8,393 nucleotides of DNA from contig DLAR01000100.1 in NCBI GenBank assembly GCA_002494015.1, positions 11,524-19,916 of the forward strand. Reading direction: 5' to 3'. The notes beneath the pieces are model-generated. The model was not told the DNA's origin and did no database searches. It saw only the letters and a program-made list of their open reading frames with translations. The position numbers were made by a program, and so were the translations under genes. Shown piece after piece: positions 1 to 6,029 of this stretch (position 1 is its first letter; each line of letters opens with the position of its first letter). This DNA is from Porphyromonadaceae bacterium UBA7042 (GTDB lineage: Bacteria > Bacteroidota > Bacteroidia > Bacteroidales > Muribaculaceae).

Positions 1-20
1 TATACGTTCTCAATTATCAA

Positions 21-2366
21 TTACAGTTGAATTTCGGTTTTCTTTCCTTTATAGCTGACAGTCTTTCCTCCTTTCCACGGGGTGTCGCCTGCCGGGCGGT
101 TCTTGTCGGCGAGTACGATGCGGAATTTGCGGTTTTTCAGCATTCCGGGGAAATTTCCGTCACGGTCGGCGATGGTCAGACGGCGCGCTGTGTTATCCCA
201 TGTGAATTTGATTGTCGAGAATGCGCCGTTTTCGTAGTTGTAGTTGTCTCCCTCGTCTTCGTATAGGGTAAATTCGCCATCGGCACCGGGATAGATGCGT
301 ATTTCAAGGTCGTTCCACGGTTTTTCAGTCGAATACTGCACTTCAGGCCCAAATGGGAGAATCGTTCCGGCGGGGATGTAGACGGGGAGAATGTCGGCTG
401 TGACGGCACGGTTGACGGTTGTGCCTCCGTCGTGGGTGGTATTGTTCCAGAAATCCCACCATGTCTTTCCCTCGGGAAGATATACTTCCCACTTGTCGAC
501 ACCCGGCTGTGTGACAGGCGAAACCATCATAGAGCGGCCAAACAGATACTGGCCTCCGATTTCATAGACCTTGCTGTCAGATGCAAAATCCATCAGCAGC
601 GGTCGCATGAAAGTTCCGTCATTGGCCGAGACATCCCATGAAGTGGAGTAGATGTAGGGGAGCAGGCGGTAGCGCAGCTTTATCATCTTTTCCTGAGCGT
701 CGAAACATTTGTCGCCCCGCTTGCCGAAGTTCCATATTTCGCGGGGCACCTCGGTGCCGTGGGAGCGCATCATGGGGCAGAATGTCCCGAATTGCATCCA
801 TCGTGTGTAAAGGTCCTGATACTCGGGGTTCATGGCACCGCCTCCGGCATTCCACCTGCCTGCAAAGAAACCGCCGATGTCGCTGTTCCAGTTGGGAATG
901 CCCATGAGGGTGAAGTTGAGCGCGGCGGGAATCTGCTTGCGCAGCATGTCCCATGTTGACTGCACGTCGCCGCTCCAAGTGTTGGAGCCGAGACGCTGCT
1001 GCCCGATAAATCCGGAACGGGTCAGGATTACAACGCGCTTGTCGCGGGAAGTGGCCTTCTGGTTGGATGCGATACCTGTATTGTGCATGAGCGAGTAAGT
1101 GTTCTTGGTGCTGCGGTATGAACCTCGGGCCGTGGGGAGGTCATAGTCGCTGTCGCGGCGGTTGATGTGGTCAGGTTCAGTAGAATCGAGCCACCATCCG
1201 TCGTTGCCGATATAGCTGAAAATCCCTTTGTCGAGGTATTTCCAATAGATGTCGCGGGCTTCGGCATTGAACACGTCATAGGGTCGCGCTCCGCTTTCGG
1301 GTGGCCATGTGTCAAAGTTGATTATCATGCCCTTTGAGTCGAGCTCCTTGCGCTGTTCTGTCTTGGGACCGAACCCGGGCCATGCCACAATCATGAGTTT
1401 GCCGTTGAGCGCATGGATTTCGTCGGCCCATTTGCGCGGTTCCGGGTAGCGGACCGGGTCAAATGAATGACTGTTCCACAGGCTGTCGGTGCCGTTGAAC
1501 TCGGGCCAGTAGCGCCAGTCCTGAATCACACAGTCGATGGGTATGCGCAGGTCGCGGTATTTTTTCAATACCCCGAGGTGTTCTTCCTGAGTCGTGTAGC
1601 GTTCCTTGCTTTGGAAAAAGCCATAGGCCCAGAGCGGGAGCATCGGCGCGTGGCCTGTCAGGTCGCGCATCCCGGCGATGATTCCGTCGGCTGTGCCGCC
1701 ATATACAAAGTAGTAGTCCGATTCATGTCCTATTCCTTCAAAGGCAAGTTCCTGACGGCAGTCGGTGAAGTCGCTGATAGAATAGTTGTCCCAATACACG
1801 GCATATCCCTTGGATGGCGACATGAAATAAGGGGAGTAGGTGAACATGTTCTCGTTCTGCATGTGATGGGTCGAGCCTCGGCGGCTGAATTTGCCGTCCA
1901 TGACCTGACCGACTCCGTAGATTGGCTCCTCGGGGTCGAGAAGGAAGGTCTCGCGCACCTTATAGGAAGGTGTGCCGGCATCATTGATGTCGACAAACGA
2001 CGTTCCGTAGTCTTTTCCCTTGAGCAAATGGCGGCCGTCGGCAGTAAAAAAGTCAATGGCTCCGGTCGTGGGGTTGACCTTGACTGTCAGCATGTCGCTC
2101 GACACGGTTTTCAGCGTGCCTTCGCTCCCCTTGGTCACGGTGACATTTTCGGGAGTCTTGACCACGACGAGGCTTTCAGGGCCGCGACGGCTGTCGGTCG
2201 GAATCTTGTGAACTCTTACTGTTGACGGCGTATAGAACTCAACGGCTACATCAAGGCCGTTGCTTCGGAATTCTAACCCCGACGGGTTGGCTGCCGAGGA
2301 TGACAACGATGTCAGAGTCATCGTGGCAAGCAATGCGAATGAAGTGGTTTTGATTCTAAGTTTCAT
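21..2366 (-). CDS. Secreted glycoside hydrolase family 31 (alpha-glucosidase/alpha-xylosidase type)
   Basis: Retaining alpha-glycosidase of 781 residues, expected to trim alpha-linked glucose or xylose from oligosaccharides in the periplasm. Residues 1-26 form a signal peptide (basic start, hydrophobic core, SSSAA end) with no lipobox cysteine. A GH31 N-terminal beta-sandwich (about 30-235) is followed by the TIM barrel (about 240-590). The barrel carries IQDWRYW (281-287), the nucleophile motif WWLDSTEPD (nucleophile D394), the acid/base motif WSGD (D467) and RSHGTE (534-539). The C-terminal sandwiches end in a DUF5110-like region with IYPGADGEFTLYEDEGD (691-707). All expected catalytic residues are present and the frame is intact. 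The ATG at 2366 is chosen because it gives the signal peptide and lies about 25 bases after a promoter box. The IQDW/WWLDxxEPD pattern recalls Bacteroidetes alpha-xylosidase-like GH31 enzymes, but exact substrate cannot be read from sequence. The neighbouring sensor-regulator suggests induced expression. No SusC/SusD genes are visible here. Confidence 0.95.
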   Translation of the reverse strand: MKLRIKTTSFALLATMTLTSLSSSAANPSGLEFRSNGLDVAVEFYTPSTVRVHKIPTDSRRGPESLVVVKTPENVTVTKGSEGTLKTVSSDMLTVKVNPTTGAIDFFTADGRHLLKGKDYGTSFVDINDAGTPSYKVRETFLLDPEEPIYGVGQVMDGKFSRRGSTHHMQNENMFTYSPYFMSPSKGYAVYWDNYSISDFTDCRQELAFEGIGHESDYYFVYGGTADGIIAGMRDLTGHAPMLPLWAYGFFQSKERYTTQEEHLGVLKKYRDLRIPIDCVIQDWRYWPEFNGTDSLWNSHSFDPVRYPEPRKWADEIHALNGKLMIVAWPGFGPKTEQRKELDSKGMIINFDTWPPESGARPYDVFNAEARDIYWKYLDKGIFSYIGNDGWWLDSTEPDHINRRDSDYDLPTARGSYRSTKNTYSLMHNTGIASNQKATSRDKRVVILTRSGFIGQQRLGSNTWSGDVQSTWDMLRKQIPAALNFTLMGIPNWNSDIGGFFAGRWNAGGGAMNPEYQDLYTRWMQFGTFCPMMRSHGTEVPREIWNFGKRGDKCFDAQEKMIKLRYRLLPYIYSTSWDVSANDGTFMRPLLMDFASDSKVYEIGGQYLFGRSMMVSPVTQPGVDKWEVYLPEGKTWWDFWNNTTHDGGTTVNRAVTADILPVYIPAGTILPFGPEVQYSTEKPWNDLEIRIYPGADGEFTLYEDEGDNYNYENGAFSTIKFTWDNTARRLTIADRDGNFPGMLKNRKFRIVLADKNRPAGDTPWKGGKTVSYKGKKTEIQL

Positions 2367-2381
2367 GGTTCAAATTGCGTT

Positions 2382-2406
2382 GATACTGTACTGCAAAGAT
2401 ACTGTA
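2382..2406. repeat. 9-bp direct repeat flanking the GH31 -7 box
   Basis: GATACTGTA occurs at 2382-2390 and again at 2398-2406, a period of 16 bases. The second copy overlaps the TA end of the -7 box and the first lies around the predicted transcription start. It could be a site for a protein acting at the promoter, or a chance duplication in a low-complexity gap. No function is assigned. Confidence 0.4.
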
Positions 2407-2424
2407 AAAACACGGCAGGATAAC
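2394..2424 (-). promoter_or_regulatory. Promoter of the GH31 gene (Bacteroidales type)
   Basis: On the minus strand, 2401-2394 reads TATCTTTG, a perfect match to the Bacteroidales -7 consensus TAnnTTTG. Transcription would start near 2390, leaving a leader of about 25 bases before the ATG at 2366. At the usual 19-21 base spacing the -33 region (about 2424-2421) reads GTTA rather than TTTG. The -33 box is therefore poor, as expected of a promoter that needs an activator. The box is seen in the sequence; the start site and activator dependence are inferred. Confidence 0.6.
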
Positions 2425-2427
2425 GAT

Positions 2428-2461
2428 ACTGACGTTGAAACCGATAGCACTGATGTTGAAA
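2428..2461 (-). promoter_or_regulatory. Candidate AraC-type operator: 13-bp direct repeat, 21-bp period
   Basis: ACTGACGTTGAAA at 2428-2440 and ACTGATGTTGAAA at 2449-2461 match at 12 of 13 bases, with starts exactly 21 bases apart (two helical turns). Read with the GH31 gene, the half-sites are TTTCAACATCAGT then TTTCAACGTCAGT. They sit just upstream of the weak -33 region, centred near -44 and -65 from the predicted start. Direct-repeat half-sites with a 21-bp period next to the core promoter are the known arrangement of AraC at araI1/I2. The gene immediately upstream encodes an AraC-type DNA-binding domain, so it is the obvious candidate to bind here. The repeat is seen; its role is inferred. 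Confidence 0.5.
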
Positions 2462-2467
2462 AACGCG

Positions 2468-4684
2468 CTATTTTTCAGCATATTCGCTCGGGCGGCATCC
2501 GTATACCTCCTGAAAACACCGGCTCATGTAACTCGACGAGCTGAAACCGGTCGCTTCGGCGATTTCGGCCATTGACATGCGTTTTTCCTTGACCAATGCG
2601 GCGGCGTGGCGCAGGCGTATGTCGCGTATGAACAGGCTCGGCGAGCGGTCGAGAAGTGTGGTCAGCTTGCGGTAGAGACCTGTGCGCTCCATGCACAGGT
2701 CGCGGCTTAGCTGCTCCACCGAGTAGCCGGGGGTGTTGAGGTTCTGCTCCACGAGGGCAACGGCCCGGTTGATGAACTCGGTATCGGAATCCGCGTGGTC
2801 GCGGCAATCTTCCAAGGTTGTGCCGGCGGTCGCTTTCTCGGCCTCGTAGCGGTCACACTGCTCGATGAGCGACCGTATGCGGGTCAGCAATATTTCCTCG
2901 CGGTGTTTCTGTTCAAGCCGTTGCCGGGTGCGCAGACTGTATAGCTTGACTATGGCGGCTACAATGGCGATAGCGAGCAGGCACCATGCCGCCCGGGCAG
3001 CGGCCGTGTCCCACCACGGGGAGCGGATCGTTATCTTCATTCTCTGCTCGGCAGCCTCGGGCGACCCGGGTTCGGGCGACGTAGTGACGCGCAATGTGTA
3101 GTCACCCGGCGGGAGAGCAGTGTAGACTGCCCGCAGTCTTCCCAAAGGATGCGACGCGTTGTTGCCGCCGATGATGACGCTGTTCCACCGCGTGTCGATG
3201 CCCTCCAGCATGTAGCTTATGCGGGTGGGGGCGGTGGTTATATAGTTGAGCGGAACGCAGTCAAATGTGAGGAAGTTCCTGTTGTGTTCAAGTGTCAGAT
3301 GGCTGGCATAAGGTGCTGCCACAGGCATTGTTGCCGACCCCGGCACGACACGCTCTCCGTGGATGTAGATTTCGGTGATGACGGGGGCGTGTTGCGGCTG
3401 TCGGCAACTGTCGGCGGCAGGGACAAAGACATGGCATCCGTCGGCATCGTTGAAAAACAGCGAGCCGTCACTTGCCACAAATGCGCTTCCTGTGCCATAT
3501 TCCCCTCCGCGCATACCGGTCTCGGTATCAGTTTCGCTGACGGCGATGCCATCCTCTGCATCGACGGTGAGACGGCGGTTGCCGAGGAAGATGTTGCCGA
3601 GATTGTCCTCCGAGAACAGAGGCACCACCTCGGTGTGGATGAATCCCGCAGGCATGAGCGACTTGTCGATTGTAAACTCCCGGTAAGCCTCGGGGTGATA
3701 GTAAAGCAGTCCGCGATTAAGAGTTCCTAACCACAGTCCCCCCTCGCGGTCGCTGAAAATAGTGCTTACTTCCATTGCAAGTATGTTGCCCGAGCGGGTG
3801 CGTAGCATCGGCAGACGGGTGATTGCCCCTGTCGCAGTGTCCATTATTATGATGCCTCGCGGGCAGCTTATGTAGGCGGTCGTGCCGTCGTTGGTGATTG
3901 TCAGCGTATTGAGTGTGAAATCGGTTTCAAGCAGTTTTTCCCACTTTCCTGTTGACAGTGTGTAGCGGAAGAAACCACCCCGGGAACCGTTGCGCAGCTG
4001 ATAGAACCCTGTCGGTGCCGTCACTACCAGAGATGTCGCGCTGAACAGTCGGCTTTCCTCCTCGGGATAGGCCCGGGATGAGGAAACCTTTTTGCCAGTT
4101 GTTGTATCGACTGTTTCCATCACCCCCGACTCGTAGAACAGATACAGCCTGTCATGAGACAACGCTGTGTCAAGCAGTTGCCCCTCTGATGTCGGCAGCA
4201 TGTAGGAAAACTCGGTCACGGGATGCACGATGCTCCCTCGTGTGACAACAAGTATTCCCCCGTCAGCGGTCGTGAAGAAGTCGTCAATCTTTTCATTGAC
4301 ACCGTGGGAACGAAACAGCGAGTCCACATTAATTATATAGCGTTCCGTTTCGAGGTCGAAACACTGCAACCGACCGTAGTTTTTTATCCACAGCAGTTGG
4401 TGTTCGCCGGCCGACAGGTACAGGTGCATGTGTCCCTTATACCCATTAAGCCGATACGGTTCGCTGTCGGGAAAGGGCCACACGTTGAACCCGCATCCGT
4501 CAAATGTTTCCACACCACTCTCCGTCACGCTGACCATGCGACCGTCGGCAAGCTGCAGGATGGACCGTATGCGGTTGTCACCCTGCTGGTCTACAATGGG
4601 CGTGAACAAGTAGGACGTGGTCGCATAGAGCATCACCGACCACATCGACAGCGCGAATGTTATAAGGACCCCTCTAATTTTCAC
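2468..4684 (-). CDS. Membrane one-component sensor-regulator: propeller, Y_Y_Y domain, AraC-type HTH, no kinase
   Basis: A 738-residue transcription factor that appears to sense a ligand in the periplasm while anchored in the inner membrane. In order: a signal sequence or N-terminal helix (1-21); a beta-propeller (about 25-425), clearest in a Reg_prop-like blade at 307-330 (DREGGLWLG); a triple-tyrosine (Y_Y_Y) sandwich (about 434-550) with NFLTFD, LEGID and LPPGDYTLRV; a membrane helix (559-582); a charged, probably coiled-coil linker (583-625); and an AraC-type double helix-turn-helix (637-738) ending in AEIAEATGFSSSSYMSRCF and GCRPSEY. Bacteroides hybrid two-component systems share the ends of this layout but are about 1,300-1,400 residues long and place a histidine kinase and receiver in between. 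Here no H-box, ATPase or phospho-acceptor domain is visible, and the propeller is about half length. The GTG start at 4684 is the one that supplies the signal sequence; it lies 7 bases after the surE stop. GH31 downstream is its likely target. Confidence 0.9.
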   Translation of the reverse strand: MKIRGVLITFALSMWSVMLYATTSYLFTPIVDQQGDNRIRSILQLADGRMVSVTESGVETFDGCGFNVWPFPDSEPYRLNGYKGHMHLYLSAGEHQLLWIKNYGRLQCFDLETERYIINVDSLFRSHGVNEKIDDFFTTADGGILVVTRGSIVHPVTEFSYMLPTSEGQLLDTALSHDRLYLFYESGVMETVDTTTGKKVSSSRAYPEEESRLFSATSLVVTAPTGFYQLRNGSRGGFFRYTLSTGKWEKLLETDFTLNTLTITNDGTTAYISCPRGIIIMDTATGAITRLPMLRTRSGNILAMEVSTIFSDREGGLWLGTLNRGLLYYHPEAYREFTIDKSLMPAGFIHTEVVPLFSEDNLGNIFLGNRRLTVDAEDGIAVSETDTETGMRGGEYGTGSAFVASDGSLFFNDADGCHVFVPAADSCRQPQHAPVITEIYIHGERVVPGSATMPVAAPYASHLTLEHNRNFLTFDCVPLNYITTAPTRISYMLEGIDTRWNSVIIGGNNASHPLGRLRAVYTALPPGDYTLRVTTSPEPGSPEAAEQRMKITIRSPWWDTAAARAAWCLLAIAIVAAIVKLYSLRTRQRLEQKHREEILLTRIRSLIEQCDRYEAEKATAGTTLEDCRDHADSDTEFINRAVALVEQNLNTPGYSVEQLSRDLCMERTGLYRKLTTLLDRSPSLFIRDIRLRHAAALVKEKRMSMAEIAEATGFSSSSYMSRCFQEVYGCRPSEYAEK

Positions 4685-4691
4685 CCTCGGT

Positions 4692-5453
4692 TCAGAAAAA
4701 GAGATTCTCGATTGCGGGAATCATGTCGAGCGCGGTCTGTCCCGGACGGATCGGGACAATGGAGCCGTATTGCCGCGCAAGCCAGTATTCGTCGGTTTCG
4801 GGGCAGTCGGGCTCCTCGTTGTGGAATCGTCCCGTGAGCCAGTAGAATGGCTTTCCGTGAGGGTCGGTATAGTCGGCATACTCCTCGGTCCAGTGTCCTT
4901 CGGCCGCACGGAGGACCTTCACACCGAGCGGAGTGCAGTTCTTGGGGAAGTTGACGTTGAGGCATATACCCTCGGGCAGTCCTTTTTCCGACACTCGGCG
5001 GGTTATCGAGTCGATTAACGGTGTCAGCGGGTCAAAGTCGGCATCGGGCGAATGGTCAAGCAACGAGAACCCTATCGACGGGATTCCAGCAAGACACGCC
5101 TCCATCGCGGCACCCATCGTGCCCGAGTAGAGGTTGTTGACGGCAGCGTTTGAGCCGTGGTTTATACCTGACAGCATAAGGTCCGGTCTACGTCCGGTGA
5201 TGGCGTGCAAGGCGAGTTTCACGCAGTCGACCGGGGTGCCGGTGACGCTGAACACCTTTGCACCGTAGGTGTCGCTGTGGTTTATGATTCGCAGGGGGGC
5301 GTTGACGGTGAGTGCCGCCGACTGTCCCGAGCGGGGGATGTCGGGAGCCACGGCTATAACGTCGCCTATATTGCGGGCGATATTGATGAGGTGGTGGAGT
5401 CCGCGGGCATGGACTCCGTCGTCGTTGGATATGAGTATAAGCGGTCTTTCCAT
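4692..5453 (-). CDS. surE: 5'/3'-nucleotidase SurE
   Basis: Metal-dependent, cytosolic nucleoside monophosphate phosphatase (EC 3.1.3.5 family), a stationary-phase survival protein in other bacteria. The 253-residue product has the family length and motifs: ILISNDDGVHARG (metal ligands D11 and D12), APDIPRSGQS (S42), TGTPVDCVKLAL (72-83) and LSGINHGSN (N98), followed by YSGTMGAAMEA. The ATG at 5453 is preferred over an in-frame TTG at 5486, because SurE proteins start just before the ILISNDDG strand and the TTG lies within the promoter region. The gene ends 7 bases before the sensor-regulator start, so the two are probably co-transcribed; SurE itself has no obvious link to glycan sensing. Confidence 0.96.
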   Translation of the reverse strand: MERPLILISNDDGVHARGLHHLINIARNIGDVIAVAPDIPRSGQSAALTVNAPLRIINHSDTYGAKVFSVTGTPVDCVKLALHAITGRRPDLMLSGINHGSNAAVNNLYSGTMGAAMEACLAGIPSIGFSLLDHSPDADFDPLTPLIDSITRRVSEKGLPEGICLNVNFPKNCTPLGVKVLRAAEGHWTEEYADYTDPHGKPFYWLTGRFHNEEPDCPETDEYWLARQYGSIVPIRPGQTALDMIPAIENLFF

Positions 5454-5474
5454 GTTTTTTGAGATAATTTTCCA

Positions 5475-5482
5475 CAAATTTA
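5475..5482 (-). promoter_or_regulatory. Possible -7 box for surE
   Basis: The minus strand reads TAAATTTG from 5482 to 5475, matching TAnnTTTG. Transcription would start near 5470, giving a leader of only about 17 bases before the ATG at 5453. No TTTG is found at the usual -33 spacing (about 5502-5507). A second, imperfect box (TTTATTTG, 5491-5484) lies just upstream, so the exact promoter is uncertain. The region is AT-rich, which raises the chance of accidental matches. Confidence 0.4.
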
Positions 5483-5549
5483 GCAAATAAAAAACAACTA
5501 TCGGTGTTTTCAGTCGTTTAAAAATTGATTACCTTTGTTTGCTAAATTT
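5476..5549. repeat. 16-bp inverted repeat spanning the divergent surE/DUF4293 promoter region
   Basis: AAATTTAGCAAA at 5476-5487 is the exact reverse complement of TTTGCTAAATTT at 5538-5549. Extending inward past one mismatch gives arms at 5476-5491 and 5534-5549 with 15 of 16 pairs, separated by 42 bases. The left arm overlaps the candidate surE -7 box and the right arm overlaps the end of the DUF4293 -7 box and its likely start site. It could bind one regulator at both promoters or reflect similar promoter sequences facing apart. Confidence 0.55.
5507..5537 (+). promoter_or_regulatory. Promoter of the DUF4293 operon
   Basis: TACCTTTG at 5530-5537 matches the Bacteroidales -7 consensus TAnnTTTG. 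Nineteen bases upstream, TTTT (5507-5510) stands where the -33 TTTG would be, a 3-of-4 match. Transcription should begin near 5541, leaving a leader of about 40 bases before the ATG at 5581. It would drive the three plus-strand genes that follow. Confidence 0.6.
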
Positions 5550-5550
5550 A

Positions 5551-5560
5551 TTTCAACGTC
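5551..5560 (+). promoter_or_regulatory. Lone copy of the TTTCAACGTC motif found upstream of GH31
   Basis: TTTCAACGTC here is identical over 10 bases to the proximal half-site upstream of GH31 (reverse complement of 2431-2440). It lies in the leader of the DUF4293 transcript, about 80-90 bases upstream of the predicted surE start. No second copy is present 21 bases to either side, so it may be coincidental. If real, it could let the regulator act on the surE-regulator transcript. Confidence 0.2.
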
Positions 5561-5580
5561 TAAAACTTAATATATCAGTT

Positions 5581-6015
5581 ATGCAGATTCAACGTATTCA
5601 GACAGTCTATCTGTTGATAGCCACTGTTTTAATGGCGATCTTTGTGTTTGTGCCCTTCGGGTCGTTCCATTTTACATCCGAGCAGGCTGCGGAGTTTGCC
5701 GTTATCGACATGCCGACTTATAAGGAATTCGGCGTGCTGATTCCCTCCGCGCTCAGCGCGATTCTTCTGTTCGTAGACATCTTCATGTACCGCAACCTTC
5801 CCCGCCAGCGCACGGTGCTGCTCGTGTCGGTCATGCTGACCCTCTGTACCGCGCTCGTGGTATGCTTTACCCTTTTCAAAGGTCTTGAAGGCTATGAGCC
5901 GAGATTTTCATGGTGGGGCCTCCTTGTCGTGGCGGCGTTTGTCTTTGAAATTCTCGCAATAAAGGGCATCAACCGCGATCAGAAACTGCTCGCTTCTTAT
6001 AACCGCATCCGATAA
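5581..6015 (+). CDS. DUF4293 family integral membrane protein
   Basis: A 144-residue inner-membrane protein of unknown function, in a family known to me only from Bacteroidota. The family-typical start QRIQTVYLL is present, followed by four predicted membrane helices at about 8-27, 48-70, 78-99 and 110-129. A polar loop (28-47) separates helices 1 and 2. The tail NRDQKLLASYNRIR (131-144) resembles the usual basic DUF4293 ending. The ATG at 5581 is chosen over an in-frame TTG at 5539, because that TTG overlaps the -7 region and would lie at or before the transcription start. It is the first gene of a plus-strand cluster and ends 14 bases before the next gene. Confidence 0.9.
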   Translation: MQIQRIQTVYLLIATVLMAIFVFVPFGSFHFTSEQAAEFAVIDMPTYKEFGVLIPSALSAILLFVDIFMYRNLPRQRTVLLVSVMLTLCTALVVCFTLFKGLEGYEPRFSWWGLLVVAAFVFEILAIKGINRDQKLLASYNRIR

Positions 6016-6029
6016 TCCAGATTAGCGGT

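Noticed and set aside
1467..2225. 252-codon open frame on the plus strand
   Set aside because: It lies wholly antisense to the GH31 gene, whose catalytic motifs are unmistakable. The translation has no recognisable domain and no promoter in front. It is a by-product of GC-rich codon use.
2260..2544. 94-codon plus-strand frame covering the GH31-regulator gap
   Set aside because: It runs through the GH31 promoter and both ends of the flanking genes on the opposite strand. The product has no recognisable features; a promoter and operator explain the gap better.
2475..2807. 110-codon minus-strand frame overlapping the AraC domain
   Set aside because: It is an alternative frame of the regulator's C-terminus with a Pro/Arg-rich translation. 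The true frame carries a full AraC signature, so no frameshift is implied.
3149..3730. 193-codon open frame on the plus strand
   Set aside because: It is antisense to the propeller of the sensor-regulator, with low-complexity translation and no family features.
4223..4837. 204-codon open frame on the plus strand crossing the regulator/surE junction
   Set aside because: It is antisense to two well-supported genes and its translation is rich in Arg, His and Pro with no domain, as expected of a shadow frame.
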